From assembly GCA_951812785.1 (NCBI GenBank), contig OX638335.1:1205501-1269500 (forward strand): a stretch of 64,000 nucleotides of DNA. Direction: 5' to 3'. A program made the translations under genes and the position numbers. This document shows, piece after piece, positions 51,416 through 61,535 of this stretch. The first letter of the stretch is position 1, and every line of letters starts with the position of its first letter. The DNA is from an uncultured Gammaproteobacteria bacterium (GTDB lineage: Bacteria > Pseudomonadota > Gammaproteobacteria > UBA4575). Below the pieces are notes generated by a model, which had not been told where the DNA came from, ran no database searches, and saw nothing but the letters and a program-made list of their open reading frames with translations.

Positions 51416-52963
51416 ATGACCAGTATGCAACAACGCGCCGAACTGCAACGCCAAATCTGGCAAATTGCCAACGATGTGCGCGGCTCTGTGGATGGCTGGG
51501 ACTTTAAACAATATGTTCTCGGCACGCTGTTTTATCGCTTTATCAGTGAAAACTTTGCCAACTATATAGAAGGTGGAGATGAAGGCATTAACTATGCTGA
51601 GCTTGAAAACCATGTAATCACCGGTGACATCAAAGACGACGCCATCAAAACCAAAGGCTATTTTATTTACCCAGGCGAACTGTTCAGCAATGTATCCGCA
51701 AATGCCAACAACAACGAAAATCTAAACACCGACTTAGCCGCTATTTTTGCCGCCATCGAAAGTTCGGCCAGTGGCTATCCATCTGAAGTCGATATTAAAG
51801 GGCTGTTTGCGGATTTCGACACCACCAGCAACCGTTTAGGTAATACCGTAAAAGATAAAAACACCCGTTTAGCGGCTGTATTAAAAGGCGTAGAAGGTCT
51901 TAATATTGAACAGTTTGAAGAGAATGAAAACGACCTGTTTGGTGATGCCTACGAATTTTTAATCTCAAATTATGCCGCCAATGCCGGTAAATCCGGGGGC
52001 GAGTTTTTCACCCCGCAACACGTCTCTAAGCTTATCGCCCAGCTTGCCATGCACGGGCAAACCAGCGTCAATAAAATTTATGATCCCGCCGCCGGTTCTG
52101 GCTCGCTGTTGCTGCAAGCCAAAAAGCACTTTGATGCCCATATCATCGAAGACGGCTTCTTTGGCCAGGAAATCAACCACACCACCTACAACCTTGCCCG
52201 TATGAATATGTTTTTGCACAACATCAACTACGACAAGTTTAATATGATGTTAGGTAACACGCTAATAGCCCCTCACTTTGGCGATGATAAGCCCTTTGAT
52301 GCCATTGTCTCTAACCCGCCGTACTCGGTAAAATGGATTGGCTTAGACGACCCAACCCTGATTAACGATGATCGTTTTGCACCCGCCGGTGTACTAGCCC
52401 CTAAATCAAAGGCCGACTTTGCTTTTGTGCTGCATGCTTTGAGTTACCTATCCAGCAAAGGCCGCGCAGCGATAGTCTGCTTCCCCGGTATTTTTTACCG
52501 TGGCGGTGCCGAGCAAAAGATCCGCAAATACCTTATCGATAACAACTATGTTGAAACGGTGATATCTCTGGCGCCTAACTTGTTTTTTGGCACCACCATC
52601 GCGGTGAATATTCTGGTGCTGTCCAAACACAAAACCGATACGACGACCCAGTTTATTGATGCCAGCGGTGAGGGGTTCTTTAAAAAAGAAACCAACAATA
52701 ACGTCATGCTCGATAAACACATCGAAACCATTGTGGCCATGTTCGATAGCAAAGACAATGTCGAGCACGTTGCCCAATCAGTGGCCTATGAAAAGATAGC
52801 CGAGAACGATTACAACTTATCCGTAAGCTCTTATGTGGAGGCTAAAGATACCCGTGAGGTGATTGATATTACTCAGCTTAATGCCGAGCTTAAAACGACT
52901 GTTGCGAAAATCGATCAACTGCGTATGGATATTGATGCCATTGTTGCGGAGATTGAAGCATGA
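51416..52963 (+). CDS. hsdM: Type I restriction-modification methyltransferase subunit HsdM
   Basis: 515 residues. An N-terminal HsdM helical domain ([20 protein letters not shown]) and an N6-adenine methyltransferase core with motif [12 protein letters not shown] and the catalytic NPPYSVKW. It methylates adenine in the site chosen by HsdS. AGGA precedes the ATG. Its stop overlaps the hsdS start as ATGA. Confidence 0.96.
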   Translation: MTSMQQRAELQRQIWQIANDVRGSVDGWDFKQYVLGTLFYRFISENFANYIEGGDEGINYAELENHVITGDIKDDAIKTKGYFIYPGELFSNVSANANNNENLNTDLAAIFAAIESSASGYPSEVDIKGLFADFDTTSNRLGNTVKDKNTRLAAVLKGVEGLNIEQFEENENDLFGDAYEFLISNYAANAGKSGGEFFTPQHVSKLIAQLAMHGQTSVNKIYDPAAGSGSLLLQAKKHFDAHIIEDGFFGQEINHTTYNLARMNMFLHNINYDKFNMMLGNTLIAPHFGDDKPFDAIVSNPPYSVKWIGLDDPTLINDDRFAPAGVLAPKSKADFAFVLHALSYLSSKGRAAIVCFPGIFYRGGAEQKIRKYLIDNNYVETVISLAPNLFFGTTIAVNILVLSKHKTDTTTQFIDASGEGFFKKETNNNVMLDKHIETIVAMFDSKDNVEHVAQSVAYEKIAENDYNLSVSSYVEAKDTREVIDITQLNAELKTTVAKIDQLRMDIDAIVAEIEA

Positions 52964-54162
52964 GGGAGCTGAGTTACATGGAAAGGCTGCTGGGTGGTGC
53001 TGAGGTTAGTTGGCTACCATTAGGTGAAGTGACACAATATGAACAGCCCACTAAATACCTTGTAAAAACAAAAAACTATGATGATGCGTTCGAAACGCCT
53101 GTTCTGACGGCAGGTAAAACTTTTATTCTTGGATACACAGATGAAACTAACGGAATTAACAAGGCATCAGAGGCACCTGTAATCATTTTTGATGATTTTA
53201 CAACGGCTAGTAAATGGGTTGATTTTGACTTCAAAGCCAAATCATCAGCAATGAAAATGATCACGTCAAGTGATGATACTAGGTGCATTCTAAAATATGC
53301 TTATTATTGGATGAATGCTCTACCTAGTGATCTAATTGATGGCGACCATAAGCGTCAATGGATTAGCAATTATTGCAACAAAGAAATCCCAATCCCATGC
53401 CCAGAAAACCCAAAAAAATCACTGGAAATCCAAGCCGAAATCGTCCGTATTTTGGACGCATTTACTGCGCTTACCACCGAGCTTACCACCGAGCTTACCG
53501 CACGTAAAAAACAATACAACTACTATCGCGACCAGTTGTTGAGTTTTGAAGAAGGGGATGTAGAGTGGAAAACGTTGGGGGAGGTGGCGGAGTATTCTAA
53601 AGCGCGCATTAGCTTTGGGGAACTTAATGAAGCTAACTATGTAGGTGTTGAAAATCTTTTACAAAATCGTTTAGGGAAAACTAAATCTACTCGTGTACCA
53701 GAGCAAGGAAATCTTACTCAGTATGGCGATCAGGACATTTTAATTGGCAATATTCGCCCTTACTTAAAAAAGATATGGCACGCAGATCGAATTGGTGGAA
53801 CAAATGGTGATGTACTTGTTATTCATATAACGGATAAAGCTGTAAACCCTCGATATTTGTATCAAGTTTTAGCAGATGACACATTTTTTGAGTACAACAT
53901 GCAAAATGCCAAAGGCGCAAAAATGCCTTGAGGAAACAAAGATAAGATAATGGGATACCCAGTCCCCATCCCCTGTCCGGACAATTCAGAAAAATCACTT
54001 GCAGAGCAAAAACGCATAGTCGCCATCCTGGAAAAATTCGACACTCTAACCAACTCCATCAGCGAAGGCCTGCCCCGCGAAATCGAACTACGCCAAAAAC
54101 AATACGCCTATTATCGCGATTTACTATTGAGCTTCCGTAAGACAGAAGAGGTAGCGGCATAA
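52960..54162 (+). pseudogene. hsdS: Type I specificity subunit HsdS with an internal nonsense codon
   Basis: 401 codons including an in-frame TGA at codon 324 (53929-53931, [19 protein letters not shown]). The matching first repeat motif, WISNYCNKEIPIPCPENPKK, shows that the C-terminal half belongs to the same protein. A CGA-to-TGA change is the simplest cause. Two target-recognition domains lie at about 20-160 and 205-320, joined by a central helix starting with LTTELTTELTARKK, equivalent to the TAEL repeats of EcoR124-type (type IC) HsdS proteins. Truncation removes the second conserved helix, so the product may be a half-subunit that could still dimerise. hsdR is absent. Confidence 0.9.
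53469..53492 (+). repeat. Two 12-bp repeats (TTEL codons) in hsdS
   Basis: GCTTACCACCGA at 53469-53480 and 53481-53492, then a partial third copy. In-frame repeats of this sort change the spacing between the half-sites recognised by EcoR124-type enzymes. Confidence 0.9.
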
Positions 54163-54736
54163 TGGGATTTGATTCAGGCATTCATCATCGCCGATCAATT
54201 CGATTACAAGGATATGATGATTCTCAAACAGGTGCGTATTTTGTAACCATTTGCGCCCAACATCGGGAATGTTTGTTTCGCGACATTACCGATGGAAATG
54301 TGTGGTTAAATGATGTAGGACAAATGATTGAGCGATGGTATCGGGAATTGGCATATAAATTCCCCGATATTCAATGCGGTGATTTTATATGCATGCCCAA
54401 CCATGTCCATTTTGTCGTGATAAACGTAGGGGCAGACCTGCGTGTCGGTCCGAATGACGGCAAAAATGGGGAATTCTCAACACGGGCGAACACACAGGTT
54501 CGCCCGTACCGAGGATTGTGCAATGGTTTAAAACCATGACAACCAATGCGTACATTGATGGTGTCAAACATCATTATTGGAAACCATTTTACAAACGATT
54601 ATGGCAACGTAATTATTATGAGCATATTGTCCGTAATGAGGCTGATTTAAACCGTATTCAACAATACATTAAAAACAATCCTGCCCTCTGGCAACAGGAT
54701 GCATTGCACCCGAAGCAGGCAGAACAACATGGTTGA
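54162..54736 (+). pseudogene. RAYT-like transposase with palindromic insert and frameshift
   Basis: The first frame (54162-54539) has MGFDSGIHHRRSIRLQGYDD, the HUH motif FICMPNHVHFVVI and then VGADLRVGPNDGKNGEF; the second (about 54515-54736) continues IVQWFKTMTTNAYIDG and NEADLNRIQQYIKNNP. The joining region (54425-54517) contains an inserted segment with ACGGGCGAAC and GTTCGCCCGT arms, a kind of palindromic insert known in several transposases. Its ATG overlaps the hsdS stop (TAATG), so it is translationally coupled. Confidence 0.8.
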
Positions 54737-55675
54737 TCATATTAAGCCAAATCTAAGCCTGCAAGACCAAACCACGGAATTTCTGCTATATACCGCGCCC
54801 AATGGCGAGGTAAAGATTGAGGTGCTGTTAAGTAATGAAACCCTTTGGCTGACGCAGGCGCGCATGGCGGCACTGTTTGGTGTGCAGCGGCCAGCGATTA
54901 CCAAACACTTAAGAAATATCTTTGAAAGCAATGAGTTAAAAGAAGATGTGGTGTGTTCCATTTTGGAACATACCGCTGAACACGGGGCCATTCCGGGGAA
55001 AAAACAAACTCAAAACGTAAAATACTACAACCTCGATGCGGTAATCTCAGTGGGGTATCGCGTCAACTCTAGTCAGGCAACCCAGTTCCGTATTTGGGCG
55101 ACCCAGCGAATCAAAGAATATATCACCAAAGGCTTTGCCATGGATGATGAGCGCCTTAAAAACGGTCAGTACTTTGGTAAGGATTACTTTAAAGAGCTGC
55201 TGGAACGGGTGCGTTCTATTCGCGCCAGTGAACGGCGGATCTATCAACAGATTACCGATATCTTTGCTGAATGCAGTATTGATTACGACCCCAACTCTGA
55301 AACCACGCGTTTGTTTTACGCGCATGTGCAAGATAAGTTTCATTTTGCCATTACCGGCCATACCGCGGCAGAAATTATTTCACTGAAAGCAGACGCCAGT
55401 AAGCCCTTGATGGGCATGACGACCTATAAAAATGCACCTGATGGTCGGGTGCTGAAGTCAGATTCAACCATTGCCAAAAATTATTTAGCTGAGGCGGATA
55501 TTAAAAAGCTAGAACGTGCTGTGTCGGCTTTCTTTGACTATATCGAAGGGATTATCGAGCACCGTAACAGCTTCACTATGGAGAGTTTTGCTGAAAGCGT
55601 GAACAAGTTTTTGACTTTTAATGAGTATCAGGTTCTGGAAGGCTTCGGGAATATCAGCCGAAAGCAGGCGAAGGA
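54729..55675 (+). CDS. RhuM-family protein, C-terminus fused to an integrase remnant
   Basis: The ORF starts at ATG 54729 (MVDHIKPNLSLQDQTTEFLL) and runs to 55988. Residues 1 to about 315 are a RhuM (virulence-associated) protein, with LWLTQARMAALFGVQRPAIT, SVGYRVNSSQATQFRIWATQ and the end VLEGFGNISRKQA. The remainder is tyrosine integrase (next feature). RhuM genes often lie between hsdS and hsdR; their function is not settled. Its start overlaps the RAYT end by 8 bp. The missing hsdR and the integrase join show that the type I operon was cut here. Confidence 0.85.
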
Positions 55676-56499
55676 CGACGTTGATCCCATCGAGGCGCGA
55701 CAGACCGATCCGGAGAAGACACCCACCTTTACCACTTGCGCCGCCCGTTACATCCGTGCCCATCGCCGGGGTTGGAAGAACGCCAAGCACGCCCGGCCTG
55801 AGATCGGCAAGAAGAAGGTGGACACTGTCACCACTAAAGACATTCTGAAAATCCTCTCTCCCATCTGGACCACCAAGACAGAAACCGCCAAGCGGGTGCA
55901 AGGCCGGATTGAAAACATCCTCGACTATGCCGCCGCCCACAGATACCGCGATCCCTTGAACCCCGCCTGCTGGCGTTGCAGTTTCTGATTCTCACCGCCA
56001 CCCGTACCAGCGAGGTGCTACAAGCCCAGTGGAATGAAATCGACCTGGAGGCCGCTGTCTGGACCGTACCCGCCGAACGGATGAAGGTCCGGCGTTGATA
56101 CATCGGGTTCCCCTCTCCGTTGTCGCCGTGAGCATTCTGGAGGCTCTGCCTTGCATCACGGGCAATCCCCATCTCTTCCCCGGCGCGCGCCATGGCCGCC
56201 CCTTGTCCAATATGGCGTTGTTGCAACTGATGCGCGGCATGGGGTACGGCGTGGCCGGCAACCGGGGTGACTACGTGCCCCACGGTTTCCGTTCCAGCTT
56301 CCGCGACTGGTCCGGCGAGGTCTCCAGCTTCCCGCGAGACATGGCGGAAATGGCCTTGGACCATGTCATCGAAAACAAGGTGGAAGCGGCCTATCGGCGC
56401 GGCGACCTGTTCGCAAAGCGACGCAAGATGATGCAGGAGTGGGCCGACTATGTGAACATGCAGCAGGCTGAAGTGATCCCGCTCAACAAACACACCTGA
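55676..56499 (+). pseudogene. Tyrosine integrase remnant (CP4-57/DUF4102 type)
   Basis: In frame with rhuM, DPIEARQTDPEKTPTFTTCA and WTTKTETAKRVQGRIENILD are the arm and core-binding part of a P4-like integrase. After NPACW the frame shifts (55965-56097: LALQFLILTATRTSEVLQAQ, which holds the first catalytic Arg), then again, and 56095-56499 gives HGFRSSFRDWS and MALDHVIENKVEAAYRRGDL with the second Arg. The N-terminal 70-80 residues and pieces between frames are missing. GC content rises sharply here, marking the left limit of the foreign element. Confidence 0.88.
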
Positions 56500-56746
56500 C
56501 CCACCCAGGGGTGCCCCACGCGCAGCGACCCGCCGGGCGGGGAAGTTCCGATAACTCGAACTCGACCAGACAAACAGGACAACCTGCGCCATTACGGTAC
56601 TCGGCGGTAAATCGGTCACGGGGAAACTCTCGTTGCGCGTTGTAGGGTTCCTCAATGGCCGTCACTCGTTCCAGCGGTATTCAGCCGCTATCGTCTATAT
56701 TACGATAATTTTTGACCCTAAATCGGTTCGCTGTGAGCTTCACGGT

Positions 56747-59425
56747 CTATTTCTTTTCCGTATGATCATGCGGCCCTAAAAAACGCTCACCATTGAAGTG
56801 AATAAGATGGGTAGGCGCATCCGCGCACCAAACTTCCGTTTCCCATGATATTTCGCTCAGATATCGGCCCATGATCGCTCGATCAGGAAACGCAGTTACA
56901 TAAACTAGTCCGGCTTTTGATCCCGCGAATAGCTCCGCTAGTTCATTGTGCCGCTTCGCATCGACAGGGCCATGACTGGTGACAGATTCAACGAGCAATA
57001 GCCAGTCTTTCTCGACAAAATACAGAACCACGTCCGGCATTTTGCCGTGTTGATCGACCGTCACGCCAAGGGACGCGAGCCGCTCTTCCTCAAAATAGCC
57101 AATCTTCGAGCCTGTATCGCCGACATAGATCACTTCCGAATTGGGTGCGAATCTTGGTGCAAATTCCGTAATGATTTGCTTGATTAACTCGCTGTGCGCC
57201 CCGGGCGTTAAAGTGATCTCCTGACCTTCGGCAACTTGAACCGGAATCATCTGCATTTCACGGTGTTTTGCCCATTTCGCCGCAAGCGTTTCCTGTCCCT
57301 CCAAATATTCGGTTAGCGTCGCTTCCCACGAATCAGTCCCGAAAGTTTGAATAACTTCGAATGCCTCTTGGCTGATCTGATAACAAGCTTTTGGGCTATT
57401 TACAGGGCGCGTCGGTTCGTCGGGATTGTAGAGCGCGATTCCGGCCTCAACGAACTGGTGCATGGTTTGACGACGGAAAGTCTCGCGGGTATTTGGAGCA
57501 TATTCTCGACCATAGTGCTCGCGGCAGTAATCCATGATCGGCGTGATACCCATCAACGGTTTTTCCAAACTGTCCCAAGTGCCAGAAGGCTTAAGATCAA
57601 GAATTGCCAACAACGTCAGGGCTGATCTTTCGTTCTGCAGCCCTCTCGGCATACCTAGGGCACGTACAATTTCTAACGCCTCGTCTATTTTGCGTTGCGC
57701 GAGTAATGGATTTTCGTCATCGGCCATGTGTGCTAATTCCCCCTCAATTAGGTTGTCGGTCTCCTGTTGGGAGAGTGTTGCGCCACGGGTCGATTTTCCA
57801 ATGCGCTCAAGCGTTTCCCTGTCTGGATAATTTAGTGATCGTAAGTCGGTCGCGTTGACCTGAGTATGCCCGTTGAATTGCCGGAAAAACCGATCAACGA
57901 GGCTGCTGTTCAAATACACGCACAAGCCTGCGGCAAGCGACTTCGAAAACCCTTTCTGATTGACATGATATACATTCAAATGATTCTCAAAGCCGATTAG
58001 CTCACTCTGCAAACTAGATGAGTACATCGAAGCCACTACCCGCCGCGCTTCCTCTTTCGAGGTAAAGCGTTTTGTGACAACGAAATGGCCTTTGTTATTC
58101 CATAGCCATTTTCGGGTGTTGTCGTTTACTTCAATGGCGTTCGACTTCTTCATGGCTTTGGGCCATTCGAGTACACCGCCCTTAAAGTGCGCCGCATACA
58201 AAAGTGGGGCTGTGTGTTCGTTGGGTTCAGCGCGTAAATCATCCTTAAGCCGAAAATCTACCACTGGCCCTGTCGATAGCTCTAATCCAAGATCGGCAAG
58301 CGTCGTTGTGAAGCTCGCCATACGATCAACAATGCTCTGCTCAAGATCATTGGCAGCAATGTACAAAAACATGTCGGAATCGTTGGGATTCAGCACTGCC
58401 GCGTAGTTAACGACGCGTTGAGTCATGTCTGTTGCCGTGCATTCCTGTGAGCTTGCGTCAAAATGAAAATCTCCGCCTCTGCTAGTGGTGATTCGCACTT
58501 TTGATGGCTTCGCGCCCTTCACAGCATGGATGATTATGTTTTCCTGCAAGACTTTATCGCCTTTAAAGGCGTGATTTCGTTTCTCGAAAATATGAATGTG
58601 CAGCAGTCCCATCATCGAGAAAAACTGTTCTCTAAAGGGCTTGAAATACGGCCCATTGCAGAAAGATCGCGGCACGATCGCCACCATCTCCCCGCCATTT
58701 CGCAAACGCTCCGCGGCAAGGAACATGAAGCCTGTGTACAGATTCGATGTTTCAATTCCGGCCTTGCGCAAGGCCGCTCGATGCCCCGATCCCGCGTTAA
58801 TCTTCTTGTAAGGCGGGTTCATAATGACGTGGGTAAACTCATCTTTCGAAGCTTTTTGCCCGCGAAAAATATCAATCTGATGATTGTCTGAATGACTTAG
58901 GATAAAATCGTTCGTTCGTATTTCGCTGCTCGCCGCTATGTCTGCGCCTGCGCATTGCGTCTCAGCCTCGCCCAACGTGCTCGACAGATAATCGAGCAAC
59001 ATAGGTTCGATCTCGTAGCAGATTAGCGAAGCCGATTGTGGTTTCTCCAAGCGGTTGCAGAGCATTTCGACAAAGGCGGCTGTTAATGAGCCTACACCCG
59101 CCCCTGCATCCAGTAGCCGAATGTCGTCGCTTGCCTCAGAAAACAAACTCGCCATGAAATGACCAATCGGCGCGGGGGTCATATATTGGCCGATGGCTGT
59201 TCTCTTTTTCGGATCAAGTTTTAGCGATGCGTCAACTCGATAAAATTCGGTTGTTTCGGTGACGGCCTGGCGAGTTATCCGAGAAATCGACACATCGTGT
59301 TGCTGGGCAAGGCGAACCAATTCGGCGTGTTCATCTTCACGCAGATTTACAGTTACTTTTGTCGCCTTCAAAGCATCCTCATCCGAATCAAAAAAACCTG
59401 AGCATCGTGCATCAAAATGCTGCAC
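56747..59425 (-). CDS. Single-chain restriction-modification enzyme: RHH, N6-adenine methylase and BsuBI/PstI-type endonuclease
   Basis: 892 residues from GTG at 59425 (read as MQHFDARCSG). Residues 22-58 resemble a ribbon-helix-helix DNA-binding domain (KVTVNLREDEHAELVRLAQQ). The methyltransferase has motif I LLDAGAGVGSL at 104-114 and NPPYKK at 203-208. A target-recognition-like region fills the middle. The last about 150 residues resemble BsuBI/PstI endonucleases: GDTGSKIGYFEEE, MPDVVLYFVEKDWLLLVESV and TSHGPVDAKRH. BsuBI and PstI recognise CTGCAG; whether this one does is unknown. AAGGA lies upstream, and the start follows the HsdM-like remnant stop by 7 bp. Confidence 0.85.
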   Translation of the reverse strand: MQHFDARCSGFFDSDEDALKATKVTVNLREDEHAELVRLAQQHDVSISRITRQAVTETTEFYRVDASLKLDPKKRTAIGQYMTPAPIGHFMASLFSEASDDIRLLDAGAGVGSLTAAFVEMLCNRLEKPQSASLICYEIEPMLLDYLSSTLGEAETQCAGADIAASSEIRTNDFILSHSDNHQIDIFRGQKASKDEFTHVIMNPPYKKINAGSGHRAALRKAGIETSNLYTGFMFLAAERLRNGGEMVAIVPRSFCNGPYFKPFREQFFSMMGLLHIHIFEKRNHAFKGDKVLQENIIIHAVKGAKPSKVRITTSRGGDFHFDASSQECTATDMTQRVVNYAAVLNPNDSDMFLYIAANDLEQSIVDRMASFTTTLADLGLELSTGPVVDFRLKDDLRAEPNEHTAPLLYAAHFKGGVLEWPKAMKKSNAIEVNDNTRKWLWNNKGHFVVTKRFTSKEEARRVVASMYSSSLQSELIGFENHLNVYHVNQKGFSKSLAAGLCVYLNSSLVDRFFRQFNGHTQVNATDLRSLNYPDRETLERIGKSTRGATLSQQETDNLIEGELAHMADDENPLLAQRKIDEALEIVRALGMPRGLQNERSALTLLAILDLKPSGTWDSLEKPLMGITPIMDYCREHYGREYAPNTRETFRRQTMHQFVEAGIALYNPDEPTRPVNSPKACYQISQEAFEVIQTFGTDSWEATLTEYLEGQETLAAKWAKHREMQMIPVQVAEGQEITLTPGAHSELIKQIITEFAPRFAPNSEVIYVGDTGSKIGYFEEERLASLGVTVDQHGKMPDVVLYFVEKDWLLLVESVTSHGPVDAKRHNELAELFAGSKAGLVYVTAFPDRAIMGRYLSEISWETEVWCADAPTHLIHFNGERFLGPHDHTEKK

Positions 59426-59432
59426 TTTTCAA

Positions 59433-59995
59433 TTATTCCTTTGAGAGACGCGCCGCAGGCGTGTCCGAAAAAAACATTTCTCCGCGGTTGCGGATGACGT
59501 TATGGCATTGGTGCAGCAGGTCAGGGAATTCCTTTTCCTTGAAGGAGCGGAGCTTGGAAAATAGTTCCTCAATGTCCTTGTCGGTGGTGGCATCACCGTG
59601 GGGGATGTTTTCTATCTCTTCTGTGTAGCCTGGCACCTTAGTCTTTACTTTACGCGCCAGTATTTGGTTTCCCGCGAGTTGTGGGTAACGAAAAACGGCG
59701 CACCGCAAATGCGAGCGTAGTTTTCACCTTGGCCGTAATCCTGTGGCTTAATGGTGGTGACGTTATCGGCCTTGTCCTGCTCCGTTCGCCAGATGACGAA
59801 ATCCGCTCGGGCAGAGGCGGACCCTCTCCCGGTAAGGTCCAATTCTTCCGCGATTTGATCCGTGGTAAATCCATACTCGTTGACCAGCACAAGCAAGTAT
59901 TCCTGCCGGACGGTCTCTTCCGGGGTTTCCACCAGCCATTTACTACGGATGTGACTCCAGATTTTTCCTTTTGGCTCATCCCGTTTTATTTTCAA
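59433..59995 (-). pseudogene. N-terminal remnant of a type I-like N6 methylase with HSDR_N domain
   Basis: Frame one (59645-59995) reads MKIKRDEPKGKIWSHIRSKW, VRQEYLLVLVNEYGF and ARADFVIWRT; frame two (59433-59708) continues PGYTEEIENIPHGDATTDKD and DLLHQCHNVIRNR. In the family the HSDR_N domain continues after FVIWRT with a strand carrying the ExK of the nuclease; here about a dozen residues are missing (DKADNVTTIKPQDY), so the catalytic ExK is deleted. The methylase part after VIRNR is absent. It ends 7 bp before the restriction-modification gene. Confidence 0.75.
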
Positions 59996-60010
59996 GGTGC
60001 TTATTTTTCT

Positions 60011-60187
60011 TTAATATCCCTGCTTGGATTTTTCAACGGGTATCCCTTTCTTGTCGCAGTAATCCATGATCAGCACCGCCACCATGTTGGCGATGGAACG
60101 ATACTCTTGCTCCGCTGCCGTGCGCAGCGCCTCTTTCAGTGCCGGTTCGATGCGAAAGGTCAGCGTGGTGGTCTTGGTTGTGGCCAT
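60011..60187 (-). CDS. Small ribbon-helix-helix protein
   Basis: 58 residues from ATG at 60187 (MATTKTTTLTFRIEPALKEA). One CopG/Arc-like beta strand and two helices (LRTAAEQEYRSIANMVAVLI), then a short basic tail. Probably a DNA-binding autoregulator. Three TACTGTA-like sequences lie just upstream (next feature). The ORF overlaps no other gene; a longer frame on the same strand is not needed. Confidence 0.85.
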   Translation of the reverse strand: MATTKTTTLTFRIEPALKEALRTAAEQEYRSIANMVAVLIMDYCDKKGIPVEKSKQGY

Positions 60188-60210
60188 GGCTCCCCTCGGT
60201 TCTGACGATC

Positions 60211-60238
60211 TACTGTAAATATACTGTAATGTACTGCA
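60211..60238. promoter_or_regulatory. Three helically phased TACTGTA-like sites, possible operator
   Basis: TACTGTA at 60211, TACTGTA at 60222 and TACTGCA at 60232, spaced 11 and 10 bp. They lie 24 bp upstream of the ribbon-helix-helix gene start on the other side of a shared intergenic region, the usual position for an RHH operator. Confidence 0.5.
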
Positions 60239-60289
60239 ACATCCCATATCATCCAAGGGATTCAGAACAATACGGCTCAGGAGGGACGC

Positions 60290-60574
60290 ATGGCCCGGCA
60301 CTACTCCACCAGGAACTGCTTCCGGCAGATACCCAATGCCCTGCTGGCCCGCTATTTCCATGAGCGGAAGCTGTTCACCGATCTGGACTTCGCGGCCATG
60401 AAGGAAACCAAGCCGGATGCGCTGTTTGACGCCTGGCTCTACCTGCCCAAGGAACAGCGCAAGCCGATGGATGCCGAGTTTCAGGACATCTTCGATCTGA
60501 GCTGCGAGAAGGGGTTCCGAGCCATCATCGACGAGGCCCGCTGGCTGCAACCAGGCGACCCTCAAGGCTTCTAA
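60290..60574 (+). pseudogene. Truncated element-encoded protein of unknown function
   Basis: 94 residues: MARHYSTRNCFRQIPNALLA, ETKPDALFDAWLYLP and EKGFRAIIDEARW. It resembles the N-terminus of a longer conserved protein of integrative elements; from RWLQPGDPQGF onwards it is joined out of frame with the start of the following small membrane protein. A deletion junction near 60543-60560 is inferred. Confidence 0.55.
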
Positions 60575-60706
60575 ACGCTCCCGTAATGTTACCGGCTTGG
60601 CCGCCCGTATCAAAGCGGTCATCGTCGCCCTGGCGCTGTGGGGACTGCTCCCCGTGGCCGTGGCGGACGGGCTGATTAACCTGGGAGGGCTGCGCGATGA
60701 TTGACG
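60560..60706 (+). pseudogene. Small single-span protein with lost start
   Basis: The frame NQATLKASKRSRNVTGLAAR then IKAVIVALALWGLLPVAVAD and a short tail to TGA at 60706 encodes one hydrophobic helix. No ATG, GTG or TTG starts the sequence where expected (TGCAACCAG). It lies just before the primase gene and overlaps its start by about 10 bp. Confidence 0.5.
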
Positions 60707-61533
60707 CCCTCTCTAACTTCCGCGATGCGATCCGCGCCAGCGGGCTGGAGCCGCCCGACGTGATCGAGCCCGGCAAGCTGCACCGTTTCCCCGGCAGCGG
60801 CAAGCGCCCGAGCAACCGGGCCGGATTGTGCCTGTTGTTTGACGACCGGCGAGGCGGTTGTTTCGGTGACTGGTCTACCGGCCTCTCCGAGACCTGGCAG
60901 GCGGAAAGGGACAAGTCCTGTTCAAGAGTCGAACGGGCAGCGTTCATGCGCCGGGTGGAAACCGCGAAACAACAGGCCGAGACGGAACGCCAACAACAGT
61001 ATGCCGATGCCACTGCAAAGGCCTTATCGGTCTGGCATGCAACCATGCCAGCGAATGATGATCACCCCTATCTTGTACGCAAGGGAATTACGGCCAATGG
61101 GGCGCGCTTGCATCAAGGGGCACTGGTTATCCCGGTTCGGCCAGGTGGGTGAGGTTCACTCCCTGCAATTCATCAAGGATGATGGCCACAAGCGATTCTT
61201 GAACGGCGGGCAGATTGCCGGCGGGTATTTCAGTATCGGCGCTAACGAGGGGGCGGATGCGTTGTTTATTGCCGAGGGATTCGCCACGGGCGCAACCCTT
61301 CACCAGGCGACGGGCTATCCGGTCGCGGTTGCGTTCAACGCGGGCAATCTGGAGCCGGTGGCCATTGCCATGCGCAAACAATCGCCCGGGCTATCAGTGG
61401 CAAGGTTGCCGTGCCGAGCTTCGGAGATCAGCGTTCGGCTGGCGTGACGGACTTTAACGACATGGCGGCATTGCTTGGACTTGAGGCGGTCGCCACGGCC
61501 ATTCATGAGGCAATCACACCAGGACAGTACTGA
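60697..61533 (+). pseudogene. TOPRIM-type primase remnant, frameshifted and internally deleted
   Basis: Frame one (60697-61152) reads MIDALSNFRDAIRASGLEPP and a zinc-finger-less primase front, up to GALVIPVRPG. An extra T near 61149 shifts to VHSLQFIKDDGHKRFLNGG and the TOPRIM core GADALFIAEGFATGATLHQA, then AVAFNAGNLEPVA. After RKQSPG the C-terminal part (VAVPSFGDQRSAGVTDFNDM) is in a third frame, with the TOPRIM Asp-x-Asp segment absent. Such primases replicate phage satellites and integrative elements. Confidence 0.8.
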
Positions 61534-61535
61534 CG

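Noticed and set aside
55834-56655. Long minus-strand ORF across the integrase
   Set aside because: Shadow frame in GC-rich DNA; the plus strand carries the integrase motifs.
60525-61381. Long minus-strand ORFs across the primase remnant
   Set aside because: GC-rich shadows; the plus strand has TOPRIM motifs.
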